Positions 30,314 through 40,773 of a stretch of 64,000 bases of DNA are shown here, piece after piece. The stretch comes from Anaerococcus sp. Marseille-P3915. Lineage in GTDB: Bacteria > Bacillota > Clostridia > Tissierellales > Peptoniphilaceae. Position 1 is the first letter of the stretch; the number at the start of each line of letters is the position of its first letter. The DNA is taken from assembly GCF_900258475.1 (NCBI RefSeq), contig NZ_LT984887.1, positions 1 through 64,000 of the forward strand, given 5' to 3'. The translations under genes and the position numbers were made by a program. The notes beneath the pieces were generated by a model. It was given only the letters and a program-made list of their open reading frames with translations, made no database searches and was not told the DNA's origin.

Positions 30314-30784
30314 GTGTCAAGAAAAGGACATATACCAAAAAGAGAGGTAATGCCTGATGCCAAGTATAACGACAGAGTTGTAACAAAACTTATCAACAAT
30401 GTTATGCTAGATGGTAAAAAAGGCCTTGCTACAAAAATAGTTTATGAAGCTTTTGATAAAGTTGAAGAAACTACTGGAACAAACGCTTTAGAAGTGTTCC
30501 AACAAGCTATGGAAAATATAATGCCTACTCTAGAAGTTAAGGCAAGAAGAATCGGTGGTGCAAACTACCAAGTACCAATGGAAGTTAGACCAGAAAGAAG
30601 ACAAACACTAGCCCTAAGATGGTTAGTAAATTTCTCTCGTGCTAGAGGCGAAAGAACAATGGTTGAAAGACTTTCTAAAGAAATTATCGATGCATCAAAC
30701 AATGCGGGTGCCGCAGTTAAGAGAAAAGAAGAGATGCATAGGGCAGCAGAAGCTAATAAGGCTTTCGCGCACTTTAGATATTAG
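30314..30784 (+). CDS. rpsG: Ribosomal protein S7
   Basis: 156 residues, exactly the usual S7 length when GTG 30314 is taken as start; AAAGGAGGG lies 8-16 bp upstream. A longer frame from ATG 30293 would overlap the ribosome-binding site and add residues not found in S7. The protein nucleates the 30S head domain by binding 16S rRNA. Motifs: '[19 protein letters not shown]' and '[38 protein letters not shown]'. Next gene fusA starts after 12 bp. Confidence 0.97.
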   Translation: MSRKGHIPKREVMPDAKYNDRVVTKLINNVMLDGKKGLATKIVYEAFDKVEETTGTNALEVFQQAMENIMPTLEVKARRIGGANYQVPMEVRPERRQTLALRWLVNFSRARGERTMVERLSKEIIDASNNAGAAVKRKEEMHRAAEANKAFAHFRY

Positions 30785-30796
30785 TTAGGGGGATAG

Positions 30797-32869
30797 ATGC
30801 CTAGACAGGTTGCACTTAAAGATACCAGAAATATAGGAATTATGGCCCACATAGATGCAGGTAAAACTACTTGTACAGAAAGAATCCTATACTACACTGG
30901 TAAAATTTATAAAATCGGAGATACCCACGATGGAACAGCAGTAATGGATTCCATGGAACAAGAAAAAGAACGTGGTATCACAATAGGATCTGCTGCAACA
31001 ACAGCATTTTGGAAAAACCATAGAATTAATATTATCGATACACCAGGCCACGTTGACTTTACTGTAGAGGTTGAAAGATCACTAAGAGTACTAGACTCAG
31101 CAGTAGCCCTATTCGATGCTAAAAGTGGTGTAGAACCACAATCTGAAACTGTATGGAGACAAGCTGACAAGTACAACATCCCAAGAATTTGTTTCATTAA
31201 CAAAATGGATGCTACAGGTGCAGACTTCTTCATGGCAGTAGATACAATAAAAGATAAACTAAAAGCAAATGCAGTTCCATTAGAAATTCCTATAGGAAGC
31301 GAACAATCTTTTGAAGGTGCTGTAGACCTTGTAACTATGCAAGCAGTCACATATTCATCTGAAGACCTTGGAGCTCATCCAAAATATTCTGAAATCCCAG
31401 CTGAATTAAAAGATCAAGCTGAAGAATACAGAAACAACCTTCTTGAAGAATTATCAGAAGTTGATGATACAATCATGATGAAATACCTAGAAGGTGAAGA
31501 AGTAACTGAAGATGAAATCAAATCAGCCATCAGAAAAGCAACTATAGCACAAAAAATATTCCCATGTCTACTAGGTTCAGCCTACAAAAACAAGGGAGTA
31601 CAACCACTACTAGATGCAATTATAGACTACATGCCAAGCCCAGTAGACGTTCCATCAATCGAAGGTGTTGATCCTAAAGATCCAGAAAAAGTTCTAGAAA
31701 GACACCCAGGAGATGATGAACCTACAGCTGCTCTTGCATTTAAGGTAGTAACAGATCCATACGTAGGTAAATTAATCTATGTTAGAATCTACTCAGGTAC
31801 AATAGAATCTGGCTCATATATCTACAACGCAACAAAAGGCAAGAGAGAAAGAGTTGGACGTATCATGCAAATGCACTCTAATAAGCAAGAAGAAATCGAA
31901 AAAGGTTATGCTGGCGATATCGTAGCTCTATTAGGTCTAAAAGATACAACAACAGGGGACTCCCTATGTGACCAAGATAATCAAATTATCCTAGAACAAA
32001 TGGAATTCCCAGACCCAGTAATCTCAGTAGCTATAGAACCAAAGACAAGAGCATCTCAAGATAAGATGATCATCGGTCTTCAAAAACTTGCAGAAGAAGA
32101 TCCAACCTTCCAAACAAAATCAGATGAAGAAACCGGACAAACAATCATCTCAGGTATGGGTGAGCTTCACCTTGAAATCATCGTAGACAGACTTCTAAGA
32201 GAATTCAAAGTAGAAGCAAACATCGGTAACCCACAAGTAGCTTACAGAGAATCAATTACTAAAGAAGCAGAAGCTCAAGGTAAGTTTGTAAGACAATCAG
32301 GTGGTTCTGGACAATACGGTGATGTTATGCTTAGAGTTGAACCAGGTGAAGAAGGATCAGGAATCACATTCGAATCTAAAATCGTCGGTGGTGCAGTTCC
32401 AAAAGAATACATCAGACCAGTTGAAGAAGGTGTTAGAGAAGCTGCAGCAGCAGGTGTACTTGGCGGTTACCCAATGGTAGACGTTCATGTAACCCTATTT
32501 GACGGATCTTACCACGAAGTCGACTCATCAGAAGTAGCCTTCCACGTAGCAGGATCAATCGGATTTAAGAATGCAGTACAAAAAGCAGGCCCAGTCCTAC
32601 TAGAACCAATCGAAAAAGTTGAAATTACTACTCCAGACGAGTATCTTGGAGATGTAATGGGTGATGTATCATCAAGAAGAGGAAAGATAGACGGCATGAA
32701 TCCAAAAGACGGAATCCACGTACTAGATGCCTTCATCCCACTATCAGAAATGTTCGGATATGCTACAGACCTAAGAAGTAAGACCCAAGGTAGAGCAACC
32801 TACTCAATGGGCTTTGACCACTATGCTGAAGTTCCAGCATCAGTAAGAGATGAAGTAATTAATAAATAA
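30797..32869 (+). CDS. fusA: Elongation factor G
   Basis: 690 residues, the usual EF-G length. The ribosome-dependent GTPase drives tRNA-mRNA translocation. G motifs are visible: '[15 protein letters not shown]' (P loop, near residue 20), '[16 protein letters not shown]' (switch II approach), 'DTPGHVDFT' and '[10 protein letters not shown]'. Domains II-V follow ('[21 protein letters not shown]', '[11 protein letters not shown]', '[16 protein letters not shown]'). Translation signal AGGGGG lies 5-10 bp upstream of ATG 30797. Close to tuf (18 bp). Confidence 0.98.
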   Translation: MPRQVALKDTRNIGIMAHIDAGKTTCTERILYYTGKIYKIGDTHDGTAVMDSMEQEKERGITIGSAATTAFWKNHRINIIDTPGHVDFTVEVERSLRVLDSAVALFDAKSGVEPQSETVWRQADKYNIPRICFINKMDATGADFFMAVDTIKDKLKANAVPLEIPIGSEQSFEGAVDLVTMQAVTYSSEDLGAHPKYSEIPAELKDQAEEYRNNLLEELSEVDDTIMMKYLEGEEVTEDEIKSAIRKATIAQKIFPCLLGSAYKNKGVQPLLDAIIDYMPSPVDVPSIEGVDPKDPEKVLERHPGDDEPTAALAFKVVTDPYVGKLIYVRIYSGTIESGSYIYNATKGKRERVGRIMQMHSNKQEEIEKGYAGDIVALLGLKDTTTGDSLCDQDNQIILEQMEFPDPVISVAIEPKTRASQDKMIIGLQKLAEEDPTFQTKSDEETGQTIISGMGELHLEIIVDRLLREFKVEANIGNPQVAYRESITKEAEAQGKFVRQSGGSGQYGDVMLRVEPGEEGSGITFESKIVGGAVPKEYIRPVEEGVREAAAAGVLGGYPMVDVHVTLFDGSYHEVDSSEVAFHVAGSIGFKNAVQKAGPVLLEPIEKVEITTPDEYLGDVMGDVSSRRGKIDGMNPKDGIHVLDAFIPLSEMFGYATDLRSKTQGRATYSMGFDHYAEVPASVRDEVINK

Positions 32870-32887
32870 TTAATATAGGAGAGAAAA

Positions 32888-34084
32888 ATGAGTAAACAAA
32901 CATTTGAAAGAAGCAAACCACATATTAATATTGGTACAATCGGCCACGTAGACCACGGTAAAACAACAACAACAGCAGCAATCACCCAAGCCCTAAACAA
33001 AAAATACGGTACAGGTGAATACATCGATTATGAACACATCGATAAGGCTCCAGAAGAAAGAGAACGTGGAATCACAATCAACACATCAGTAGTAGAATAT
33101 GAAACAGAAAAAAGACACTACGCACACATCGACGCTCCAGGCCACGCTGACTACGTTAAAAACATGATCACAGGTGCAGCACAAATGGACGGTGCAATCA
33201 TCGTAGTATCTGCAGCAGATGGTCCAATGCCACAAACAAGAGAACACATCCTACTAGCAAGACAGGTAGGTATACCAAAAATCGCAGTATTCCTAAACAA
33301 AGAAGACCAAGTAGATGACCCAGAACTAATCGAACTAGTAGAAATGGAAGTAAGAGACCTACTAAACGAATATGACTTCGACGGCGACAACTGCCCAGTA
33401 GTAGTAGGATCAGCTCTAAAATCACTAGAAGAAGGTGGAGAAGGTCCATGGTCAGATAAGATTCTTGAACTAATGGACGATGTAGATGAATACTTCGACA
33501 TCCCTGAAAGAGACAACGACCAACCATTCCTAATGCCAGTAGAAGACGTAATGACAATCTCAGGCCGTGGAACAGTAGCAACAGGTAGAGTAGAAAAAGG
33601 AACACTAAAAGTAGGCGATACAGTAGAAATCGTAGGTCTAACAGAGAAAACATCTCAAGCAGTAGTAACAGGTGTAGAAATGTTCCATAAATCACTAGAC
33701 CAAGCAGAATCAGGAGATAACGTAGGAGTACTTCTAAGAGGTGTTCAAAGAGACGAAATCTCAAGAGGCCAAGTACTAGCAAAACCAGGTTCAGTACACC
33801 CACACACAGAATTCGAAGGTCAAGTATACGTACTAACCAAAGAAGAAGGTGGACGTCACACACCATTCTTCTCAGGCTACAGACCACAATTCTTCTTCAG
33901 AACAACAGATGTTACAGGTGACATCCAACTAGAAGACGGAGTAGAAATGGTAATGCCAGGAGACAACGCAACATTCAAGATCACACTTCAAAAGCCAATC
34001 GCTCTAGAAGAAGGTCTAAGATTCGCTGTTCGTGAAGGTGGTAGAACAGTAGCATCAGGAGTTGTTTCTAAGATAGTTAAATAA
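32888..34084 (+). CDS. tuf: Elongation factor Tu
   Basis: 398 residues. GTP-dependent carrier of aminoacyl-tRNA to the ribosome. The P loop GHVDHGKT spans 19-26; '[12 protein letters not shown]' and the 'NKED' base-recognition motif follow, then the domain II and III beta-barrels ('[12 protein letters not shown]', '[21 protein letters not shown]'). The NKxD position reads Asn-Lys-Glu-Asp instead of the usual NKCD/NKVD, a modest variant. GGAGAG precedes ATG 32888. The terminator is only 42 bp after the stop, then a group II intron begins. Confidence 0.98.
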   Translation: MSKQTFERSKPHINIGTIGHVDHGKTTTTAAITQALNKKYGTGEYIDYEHIDKAPEERERGITINTSVVEYETEKRHYAHIDAPGHADYVKNMITGAAQMDGAIIVVSAADGPMPQTREHILLARQVGIPKIAVFLNKEDQVDDPELIELVEMEVRDLLNEYDFDGDNCPVVVGSALKSLEEGGEGPWSDKILELMDDVDEYFDIPERDNDQPFLMPVEDVMTISGRGTVATGRVEKGTLKVGDTVEIVGLTEKTSQAVVTGVEMFHKSLDQAESGDNVGVLLRGVQRDEISRGQVLAKPGSVHPHTEFEGQVYVLTKEEGGRHTPFFSGYRPQFFFRTTDVTGDIQLEDGVEMVMPGDNATFKITLQKPIALEEGLRFAVREGGRTVASGVVSKIVK

Positions 34085-34125
34085 TCCCATTTGGTGATTA
34101 ATTTACAACAATTTCAATAAATTTT

Positions 34126-34156
34126 AAAAGACAAGCTTCAGGGCTTGTCTTTTTTT
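34126..34156 (+). terminator. tuf operon terminator
   Basis: AAAAGACAAGC (34126-34136) pairs with GCTTGTCTTTT (34143-34153), then T to 34156. The group II intron's first base follows directly. Confidence 0.92.
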
Positions 34157-34634
34157 GTATGACGGGCATGTCCTAAGGCTGGGGTGAAATTCCCTACAGA
34201 GCGTAGTTACCAACGAATCTAATAGCGACCCCGAAGTTTTAGGTGGCGACATCTAGGAGAGAAGAACGGGTAGCGAAATCGTGGCTTGACGAACAGAAAC
34301 AGAATATAAGGCGTAACAGGTGGGCAAGCTAGCAAGAGATAGCAAAGACCCAAAAGGTAACCGTAAACCCAAAGCGTAAATTCTGCAAGTAAACGATGAA
34401 AGTATTAGGACTTATCCCGTGAGGTCTCATAGACGACGCAGTAGTAACAACGAACTATGAGAAGTCAGCAGAAGTCATAGTAGGTGGAAACACCGAAGGA
34501 CCGAACAATTTAACAGCATAAGCAAAATGTATGTAGCATAACAAATCTGACAGAGAAAGTAGAAGAAACGTAAATGAACTCAAAATCTCACACCTAAGAA
34601 AAAGTTATGTAAGCGGAAAGGAGCAAGTGCACAC

Positions 34635-35915
34635 ATGGAAGATAATTTAATAAATCAAATCCTAAACCCAGAAAATATGCACCAAGCCAAAGTAAAAGTT
34701 ATCTCCAATAAAGGAGCAGCTGGAACAGACGGAATAAGTGTAGAAGAAATAGATGAATACATCAAAGAAAATTGGGCAAGGATAAGACAAGAAATAATCG
34801 AAAGACGCTACAAACCACAACCAGTACTCCGAGTAGAAATCCCAAAACCAAACGGAGGAAAAAGAAAACTCGGAATACCAACAGTAATGGACAGAATAAT
34901 CCAACAAGCAATCGTACAAGTACTAACCCCAATAATAGATAAAAGATTTTCTGAAACAAGCTATGGCTTCAGACCAGGAAGAAACTGTCAAATGGCAATA
35001 ACCAAAAGCCTAGAATACTTAAATGATGGATTTGGATGGGTAGTAGACATAGACCTAGAAAAATTCTTCGACAAAGTGCCACAAGATAAACTAATGAGCA
35101 TAGTCCATGAGCATATCAAAGCACCAGACACAGAGTCACTAATCAGAAAATACTTAAAAGTGGGAATAATGAACAAAGGTATATACGAAAAAAGTGAAAT
35201 AGGAACGCCTCAGGGAGGAAACCTATCACCACTCCTAAGCAACATCATGCTAGACAAACTAGACAAAGAGCTAGAAGCAAGAAAGCTTAGATACACAAGA
35301 TATGCAGATGATTGTCTAATATTTGTAGGAAGTAAAGCAGCAGCAACAAGAGTAATGCATTCAGTAACAAGATTCATAGAAAACAAACTTGGCTTAAAAG
35401 TAAATGCAGAAAAAAGCAAAATAACAAGACCAAACAAAATAAAATATCTTGGATTTGGCTACTGGAAAGACAACAAAACAAATCAATGGAAAGCACGAGT
35501 CCATGAAACATCATTTAAAAGATTCAAGGATAAAATAAAGAAACTAACCACAAGAAAATGGCCAGTATCCCTAGAATACAGAATCAAAAAGATAAATGAA
35601 GTAATAAGAGGCTGGATAAACTACTTTAAAATAGCAAGCATGAAAAGCAAACTAAAAAGTTTTAGCGAGCACCTAAGAACCAGACTCAGAATAATATGCT
35701 GGAAAATGTGGAAAGTACCAAAGAAAAGACAATGGGCGTTAAGAAAAATGGGAATAGTAAAAGACCTAGCAAGATTAACATCCTATTGTGGAAACAGATA
35801 CTACTTTGTAGCAACAAAAACCTGCTTAGTAAGAGCAATCACAAAAGAAAGATTAAGTAAAACAGGCTTAATTGACCCTTATGATTACTACATAAGCAGG
35901 TCATGTGTAAATTAA
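34635..35915 (+). CDS. ltrA: Group II intron reverse transcriptase/maturase
   Basis: 426 residues. Reverse transcriptase core with 'YGFRPGRNCQMA', the 'DIDLEKFFDKVPQDKL' block and the catalytic 'RYADD' motif near residue 228. The maturase (X/GIIM) domain follows: 'RIKKINEVIRGWINYFKIASMKSKL'. No HNH endonuclease domain is present, so it should retrohome without second-strand cleavage. AAGGAG precedes ATG 34635. The frame is uninterrupted, so the intron may be active. Protein and RNA are from the same element; codon use leans more to A than nearby genes, consistent with acquisition. Confidence 0.93.
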   Translation: MEDNLINQILNPENMHQAKVKVISNKGAAGTDGISVEEIDEYIKENWARIRQEIIERRYKPQPVLRVEIPKPNGGKRKLGIPTVMDRIIQQAIVQVLTPIIDKRFSETSYGFRPGRNCQMAITKSLEYLNDGFGWVVDIDLEKFFDKVPQDKLMSIVHEHIKAPDTESLIRKYLKVGIMNKGIYEKSEIGTPQGGNLSPLLSNIMLDKLDKELEARKLRYTRYADDCLIFVGSKAAATRVMHSVTRFIENKLGLKVNAEKSKITRPNKIKYLGFGYWKDNKTNQWKARVHETSFKRFKDKIKKLTTRKWPVSLEYRIKKINEVIRGWINYFKIASMKSKLKSFSEHLRTRLRIICWKMWKVPKKRQWALRKMGIVKDLARLTSYCGNRYYFVATKTCLVRAITKERLSKTGLIDPYDYYISRSCVN

Positions 35916-35917
35916 AT

Positions 35918-35977
35918 TGAACCGCCGTATGCCGAACGGCACGTACGGTGGTGTGAAAGGGGCTAGATCTTAGCCCC
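35918..35977 (+). ncRNA. Group II intron domains V and VI
   Basis: Domain V (35918-35957) is the catalytic hairpin, with CGC where the catalytic triad is expected; domain VI (35959-35977) is a perfect 7-bp stem with a 5-nt loop. No unpaired branch-point A stands out in domain VI, which might mean hydrolytic splicing. Confidence 0.75.
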
Positions 35978-35992
35978 TATTCGATTGGTCAA

Positions 35993-36006
35993 GTGACCAA
36001 GGTCAC
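35993..36006 (+). promoter_or_regulatory. CRP/FNR-type palindromic operator of pflB
   Basis: GTGACCAAGGTCAC is a perfect palindrome with GTGAC half-sites. Its centre (35999.5) is about 41.5 bp upstream of the start expected from the -10 at 36029-36034, the class II activator position. A regulator with matching recognition residues is encoded at 39198-39869. Confidence 0.7.
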
Positions 36007-36028
36007 ATACAAGAAAACTTTTTCCATA

Positions 36029-36034
36029 TATAAT
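36029..36034 (+). promoter_or_regulatory. -10 element of the pflB promoter
   Basis: TATAAT with no recognisable -35 hexamer at the right distance, as expected for an activator-dependent promoter whose -35 region is replaced by the palindrome. Confidence 0.65.
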
Positions 36035-36086
36035 ATAGACAGAAAATAAAAAAGCATTGCTTTTAAAAAATATATTAGGAGGAAGT

Positions 36087-38342
36087 ATGGAAAAATTAGC
36101 ATACGATGGATTTAAAGGACAAAAGTGGAAGGATGAAATTAACGTTCGTGATTTTATCCAAGAAAACTACACACCTTATGAGGGAAGTGATGAGTTTTTA
36201 GCTCCAAAGAGTGAGAGAACAAGGAAACTGTTTGACCAAGTAGAAGAATTAATTAATAAAGAAATAAGAGATTCTTACAGAAATGCAGATACAAGCAGGT
36301 TTTCTTCTATAGATGGGTTTGACGCAGGCTATATTGACAAGGAAAACGAAGTTATAGTTGGTCTGCAAACTGATGAAGTCCTTAAAAGAATAGTTAACCC
36401 TTATGGTGGCTACAGGATGGTTGAGCAGTCTCTTGAAGCTTATGGTCAAGAGATGGATCCTGTTCAAGCTAAGTATTTTAAAGAATTTAGAAAAACTCAT
36501 AATGAGGGTGTTTTCGATGCCTATACAAAAGATATGAGAAAGGCAAGAACTGTGGGACTTTTGACAGGTTTACCAGATGCCTATGGTCGTGGTAGGATAA
36601 TCGGCGATTACAGGAGAGTTGCCCTTTATGGTATCGACAGGCTAGTTGAAGAGAAGAAAAAAGACTTAGATAAGATTGAAATTGACGAAAATAACCTAGA
36701 AGCAAGTATAAGACTTAGGGAAGAAGTTAGTGAGCAAATAAGAGCCCTTGGCAAGATCAAAAATATGGCGGCTAAATATGGTATTGATATTTCAAATCCA
36801 GCTACAGATGCTAGGGAAGCTGCACAATTTTTATACTTTGGCTACCTAGCAGCTGTTAAAGAAAACAATGGGGCTGCCATGTCAATTGGTAGAAATGCAG
36901 GTTTCTTAGATATTTATATCAAAAGAGATATGGACAGGGGAATCCTAGATGAACTTGGTGCCCAAGAAATAATTGACCAACTTGTTATCAAACTAAGACT
37001 TGTTCGCCACCTTAGAACTCCAGACTATGATGAAGTTTTCGGAGGAGACCCAACTTGGGTAACAGAATCAATTGGTGGTATGGGTCTAGATGGAAGGACT
37101 CTTGTTACAAAGACAGCCTTCAGATACCTAAATACCCTTATTAACCTAGGATCTGCACCAGAACCAAACATGACGATTCTTTGGGCTGAAAAACTTCCTG
37201 AAGGTTGGAAGAAGTTTTGTTCTAAGGTTTCAATTCTTACAGATTCTATCCAATACGAAAATGATGACTTAATGAGAAATATGTATGGGGATGACTATGC
37301 CATAGCTTGCTGTGTATCAGCCATGGAAGTGGGCAAGGAAATGCAATTTTTCGGAGCCCGTGCTAACCTTGCAAAATCATTGCTATATTCAATAAATGGA
37401 GCAGTTGATGAAAAGAAAAGGAATAAGGATGGCAGCCTAATAAGAGTATTTGAAGATATTGAGCCAATAACAAGTGAATATCTAGACTATGATCAAGTCC
37501 TCACAAATTATAAGAAAGTCTTATCAGAATTAGCAGGACTTTATGTTAAAACCCTAAATGTTATCCACTTTATGCATGACAAATACGCTTATGAAGCTGG
37601 ACAAATGGCCCTTCATGATACCTATGTAAAGAGGAATCTTGCGACAGGAGTGGCTGGACTTTCAATAGTAGCTGATTCCCTATCTGCAATAAAATATGCC
37701 AAAGTTAAAGCAGTAAGGGATGAAAATGGAATAGCTGTAGACTTTGAAACTGAGGGAGACTTCCCTAAATATGGCAATGATGATGATAGGGTAGATGAAA
37801 TAGCTGTAGAAATATTAACCTACTTTAGCAATGAGCTTAAAAAACACGCAACCTATAAAAATTCTAAGATAACCCTGTCAGCCTTAACCATAACATCAAA
37901 TGTAATGTATGGTAAGAAAACTGGATCAACACCAGATGGAAGAAAGGCAGGAGAAGCCTTTGCACCAGGTGCAAACCCAATGCATGGTAGGGATGAGTCA
38001 GGTGCACTAGCAAGTCTAAACTCAGTAGCTAAGCTTCCTTACGAATGTGTATGTGAAGATGGCATTTCAAATACCTTCTCTATAGTGCCAGATGCCCTAG
38101 GTAAGGAAGAAGAGGTAAGGATAGAAAATCTAGTAAATATAATGGATGGCTACTTCGGCCAAGACGCCTTCCACCTAAATGTAAACGTCCTACAAAGGGA
38201 AAAATTACTAGATGCCTACCATAACCCAGATAAATATCCAAACTTAACAATCAGAGTGTCAGGATATGCTGTTCACTTTAACAGGCTCACAGATGAGCAA
38301 AAGAGAGAAGTCCTAGAAAGAACCTTCCATCAAACAAGATAG
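36087..38342 (+). CDS. pflB: Pyruvate formate-lyase (formate acetyltransferase)
   Basis: 751 residues from ATG 36087, preferred over ATG 36057 because AGGAGG lies just upstream of it. The glycyl-radical enzyme converts pyruvate and CoA to acetyl-CoA and formate without oxygen. The active-site pair C408-C409 is in '[11 protein letters not shown]', and the radical glycine G726 in the C-terminal 'IRVSGYAV'. Conserved '[15 protein letters not shown]'-like sequences are seen. pflA follows after 129 bp and a weak terminator. Activation by the downstream-encoded CRP/FNR protein is likely but inferred. Confidence 0.97.
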   Translation: MEKLAYDGFKGQKWKDEINVRDFIQENYTPYEGSDEFLAPKSERTRKLFDQVEELINKEIRDSYRNADTSRFSSIDGFDAGYIDKENEVIVGLQTDEVLKRIVNPYGGYRMVEQSLEAYGQEMDPVQAKYFKEFRKTHNEGVFDAYTKDMRKARTVGLLTGLPDAYGRGRIIGDYRRVALYGIDRLVEEKKKDLDKIEIDENNLEASIRLREEVSEQIRALGKIKNMAAKYGIDISNPATDAREAAQFLYFGYLAAVKENNGAAMSIGRNAGFLDIYIKRDMDRGILDELGAQEIIDQLVIKLRLVRHLRTPDYDEVFGGDPTWVTESIGGMGLDGRTLVTKTAFRYLNTLINLGSAPEPNMTILWAEKLPEGWKKFCSKVSILTDSIQYENDDLMRNMYGDDYAIACCVSAMEVGKEMQFFGARANLAKSLLYSINGAVDEKKRNKDGSLIRVFEDIEPITSEYLDYDQVLTNYKKVLSELAGLYVKTLNVIHFMHDKYAYEAGQMALHDTYVKRNLATGVAGLSIVADSLSAIKYAKVKAVRDENGIAVDFETEGDFPKYGNDDDRVDEIAVEILTYFSNELKKHATYKNSKITLSALTITSNVMYGKKTGSTPDGRKAGEAFAPGANPMHGRDESGALASLNSVAKLPYECVCEDGISNTFSIVPDALGKEEEVRIENLVNIMDGYFGQDAFHLNVNVLQREKLLDAYHNPDKYPNLTIRVSGYAVHFNRLTDEQKREVLERTFHQTR

Positions 38343-38365
38343 GAAAATATTTTAAAAATAAATGT

Positions 38366-38400
38366 AAGGGGGACTCAGTAGAGTCCCTTGGACTTTTCTT
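38366..38400 (+). terminator. Weak terminator between pflB and pflA
   Basis: GGGACTC (38370-38376) pairs with GAGTCCC (38381-38387) around AGTA, followed by an interrupted T-rich tract. Partial read-through to pflA is plausible, leaving less PflA than PflB. Confidence 0.65.
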
Positions 38401-38471
38401 TTATAAGATAAGTAGATTTTACTATATACAAGAGAAATAATTTTAAATAAGGATAATTTTAAGGAGTTTAT

Positions 38472-39188
38472 ATGAAAGTTCATTCTATAGAAACAATGGG
38501 ACTAGTTGATGGACCTGGGATTAGGACTGTATTTTTCCTATCAGGTTGCCCTTTAAGATGTGCTTTTTGTCACAATCCCGACACCCAATCTCCTACTTTT
38601 GGTAGGGAATTTAGCCTGGATGAATTGGTAAAGATGGCCCTTAGGATGAAACCTTATTATAAAAATGGAGGCGGCGTTACCTTATCAGGTGGTGAGCCTC
38701 TTTTTAGTGGAGAATTTGTCCTTGATGCCATAAGAGCTCTTCATAAGGAAGGAATCCATGTGGCAATTGACACTTCAGGTATAGGAAATCCAAAATATAA
38801 TAGGGATATAGTAAGGGAAGCTGACCTCATTATCCTTGATATAAAACACTATGACCCTTACTTTTTTAAGGCCCTTACAGGAATTGACCAAAAGCCTCTT
38901 CGCGAATTTATGAAACTAATAGAAGACTCTTCTACCAGGATTTGGATTAGGCATGTAATGATGCCTTTTGTGACAGATACAAAAGATGATATGGAAAAAC
39001 TTATCGAATTTATATCTCCCCTCAAGAAGAATATTGATAAGTTTGAAATCTTGCCTTACCATACCATGGGTGTCGATAAATACAAACTTTTGGGGAGAGA
39101 TTATAGGCTTAAAAATATGGAGCCTATGGATAAGGATAAGGCTAAGGACCTTGAAAAATATGCTAGAGATATGATAAAATCCTTATAG
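38472..39188 (+). CDS. pflA: Pyruvate formate-lyase activating enzyme (radical SAM)
   Basis: 238 residues. Generates the glycyl radical on PflB using S-adenosylmethionine. The radical SAM cluster ligands are C26, C30 and C33 ('SGCPLRCAFCHNP'), and the 'GGGVTLSGGEPLFS' SAM-binding motif follows at about 70. AAGGAG precedes ATG 38472. The length is typical (about 240-250). 10 bp separate it from the CRP/FNR gene, so they share an mRNA. Confidence 0.96.
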   Translation: MKVHSIETMGLVDGPGIRTVFFLSGCPLRCAFCHNPDTQSPTFGREFSLDELVKMALRMKPYYKNGGGVTLSGGEPLFSGEFVLDAIRALHKEGIHVAIDTSGIGNPKYNRDIVREADLIILDIKHYDPYFFKALTGIDQKPLREFMKLIEDSSTRIWIRHVMMPFVTDTKDDMEKLIEFISPLKKNIDKFEILPYHTMGVDKYKLLGRDYRLKNMEPMDKDKAKDLEKYARDMIKSL

Positions 39189-39197
39189 GAGTATTTT

Positions 39198-39869
39198 ATG
39201 GATAGAAATGAAATAAAAATTTTATCATATCTTGATGAAAAAGAATTAAATAGCTTTCGAATAAGGCCTCAGATTTTAGAATATAGGAAGGGAGATATCA
39301 TATTTTCCTTTGGTGATGAGCCTAATTTTATGTATGTCATAATAGAGGGTTTTGTAAAAATTTCTATGTATCTTACAGATGGAAGGGAGCAGATTTTATA
39401 TACTTACAAGAAGGATGATTTTGTAGGGGCCCACAATCTGTTGACTGATGAGAATTATTTATATGAGGCCACAGCCCTTGATAAGACAAGGGTTCTTCTT
39501 ATATCAAAAATGGATTTTGATAATATTTTAAAAAAGAACAATGACATCCTCCTTAAGATTTTGGACCAATCCTTTAGGAGGATTAGGAGGAGTGAGGAGC
39601 TTATTGATAGGCTGGTTGGCCTAAATGCTGATATGAAGGTGGCCAAGCTCTTGCTTGATCTGGCCTATGATATAGGAGTTGTCAAAAAGGATGGGGTTTT
39701 GATTAGATCTCACCTAAGCCGTGAGGAACTTGGCTCTTATTCGGGAGTTGTGAGGGAGACCTTATCTAGGAAGCTTTCTAGCTTTGAAGATAGGGGTCTT
39801 ATCAAGATTATTGCTAGGGGTAAGATTTTAATTACAAATATAGAAGCTCTAGAAAAGATGACTTCATAA
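39198..39869 (+). CDS. CRP/FNR-family transcription regulator
   Basis: 223 residues. A cNMP-binding-like beta roll (about 10-115), a long dimer helix (115-145) and a C-terminal winged helix ('LSREELGSYSGVVRETLSRKLSSFEDRGLI', in two parts near 174-203). It has no cysteine at all, so it cannot hold an FNR iron-sulfur cluster. The recognition helix carries R186, E187, S190 and R191. R and E at these places match CRP, which reads GTGA, and the pflB palindrome has GTGAC half-sites. Co-transcribed with pflA; probably autoregulates the pfl cluster. The ligand is unknown. Confidence 0.9.
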   Translation: MDRNEIKILSYLDEKELNSFRIRPQILEYRKGDIIFSFGDEPNFMYVIIEGFVKISMYLTDGREQILYTYKKDDFVGAHNLLTDENYLYEATALDKTRVLLISKMDFDNILKKNNDILLKILDQSFRRIRRSEELIDRLVGLNADMKVAKLLLDLAYDIGVVKKDGVLIRSHLSREELGSYSGVVRETLSRKLSSFEDRGLIKIIARGKILITNIEALEKMTS

Positions 39870-39896
39870 TTTGTATAAATGAGGGGAGATGATTTT

Positions 39897-40709
39897 ATGA
39901 ATTATTACATAGGATATTTTTTTGTCTATGCCTTTATCGGTTGGATAATGGAGGTGGCCTTTCAAGGAGTCCACAGGGGTAGGTTTATCAATAGGGGTTT
40001 TTTGAATGGCCCTCTTTGCCCAATTTATGGCTTTGGGGCGTTGGGAGTTATTTATTTTCTGACAGATATAGCAAAGACTAATAAGTTAATCTTATTTCTG
40101 GGTTCAGTCTTTATTGCCACAGCCCTAGAACTTGTGGGAGGTTTTTTGCTTGAAAAAATCTTTCATAAGAAGTGGTGGGACTATTCTGGGATGCGTTTTA
40201 ACCTTGGTGGCTACATATGCCTTGAGTTTTCAATACTTTGGGGCCTAGCTTGTTTTGTCTTATATGAGGCAGTCCATCCTATGGTTGTAAGGTTTTTTAC
40301 ATTCTTGCATCCTAAATTTATTTTTTACACCAATCTCATCTTACTTATAATTTTTGCTATAGACCTTGCCCAAACTATCCTCACCCTTGTCGGCTTAAAT
40401 AAGAAGTTTAAGAAGCTAGAAGCAGCTAGTAAGGATATTAGGGAAGTTTCTGATGATATTGGTAAGCGTGTCTATGATAGGACTATGGCTATAAAAGAAA
40501 AGGGCGAAGAGATTTCTGAAAGACCTGAAATCAAAGAACTTGAAGGAAGGCGTGCTAAGGTTCGCTCTGACCTTAAGGACATAGAAGCAAGGAGAGCTAA
40601 GCTTCGTGCTGACCTTATTGATAAATTTGATAAGATGGGTGAGAGAAGAATTATTAAGGCCTTCCCTAACTTACTAGATGATTTGCTTGATAAGATAGAT
40701 AAGAAATAA
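39897..40709 (+). CDS. ABC-transporter type IV (CmpB-like) membrane protein
   Basis: 270 residues from ATG 39897; AGGGGAG lies 9-15 bp upstream, whereas ATG 39879 would precede the ribosome-binding site. Four to five hydrophobic segments occupy the first ~165 residues, with 'GWIMEVAFQGVHRGRFINRGFLNGP' and 'CPIYGFGALGV' typical of the putative ABC_trans_CmpB family. The last ~100 residues form a charged coiled coil ('RRAKVRSDLKDIEARRAKLRADL'). Function unknown. It follows the CRP/FNR gene by 27 bp and could be part of the same transcript. Confidence 0.75.
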   Translation: MNYYIGYFFVYAFIGWIMEVAFQGVHRGRFINRGFLNGPLCPIYGFGALGVIYFLTDIAKTNKLILFLGSVFIATALELVGGFLLEKIFHKKWWDYSGMRFNLGGYICLEFSILWGLACFVLYEAVHPMVVRFFTFLHPKFIFYTNLILLIIFAIDLAQTILTLVGLNKKFKKLEAASKDIREVSDDIGKRVYDRTMAIKEKGEEISERPEIKELEGRRAKVRSDLKDIEARRAKLRADLIDKFDKMGERRIIKAFPNLLDDLLDKIDKK

Positions 40710-40773
40710 ACTTAAATATATAATATCTTTGAAATATAGGCAAAAACAAGTATTATCGTTAAGTGGAGGAATT

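Larger units (their letters stand above)
34157..35985 (+). mobile_element. Group II intron with reverse transcriptase, En-minus type
   Basis: A self-splicing retroelement. The 5' end is put at GTATG directly after the tuf terminator. RNA domains I-III fill 34157-34634, the protein lies in domain IV, and domains V and VI follow at 35918-35985. Domain V has ACCGCCGTA/TACGGTGGT stems, a GAAC loop, and a two-base bulge (35942-35943). Domain VI is the stem GGGGCTA/TAGCCCC (35959-35977). The 3' end is put at ...TTCGAT (35985). No exon ORF is interrupted. Both boundaries are inferred from family patterns. Confidence 0.88.

Noticed and set aside
35986-35999. TGGTCAAGTGACCA as the regulator site
   Set aside because: It overlaps the second palindrome, but its first bases sit at the intron end and its centre is not at -41.5; GTGACCAAGGTCAC fits better.
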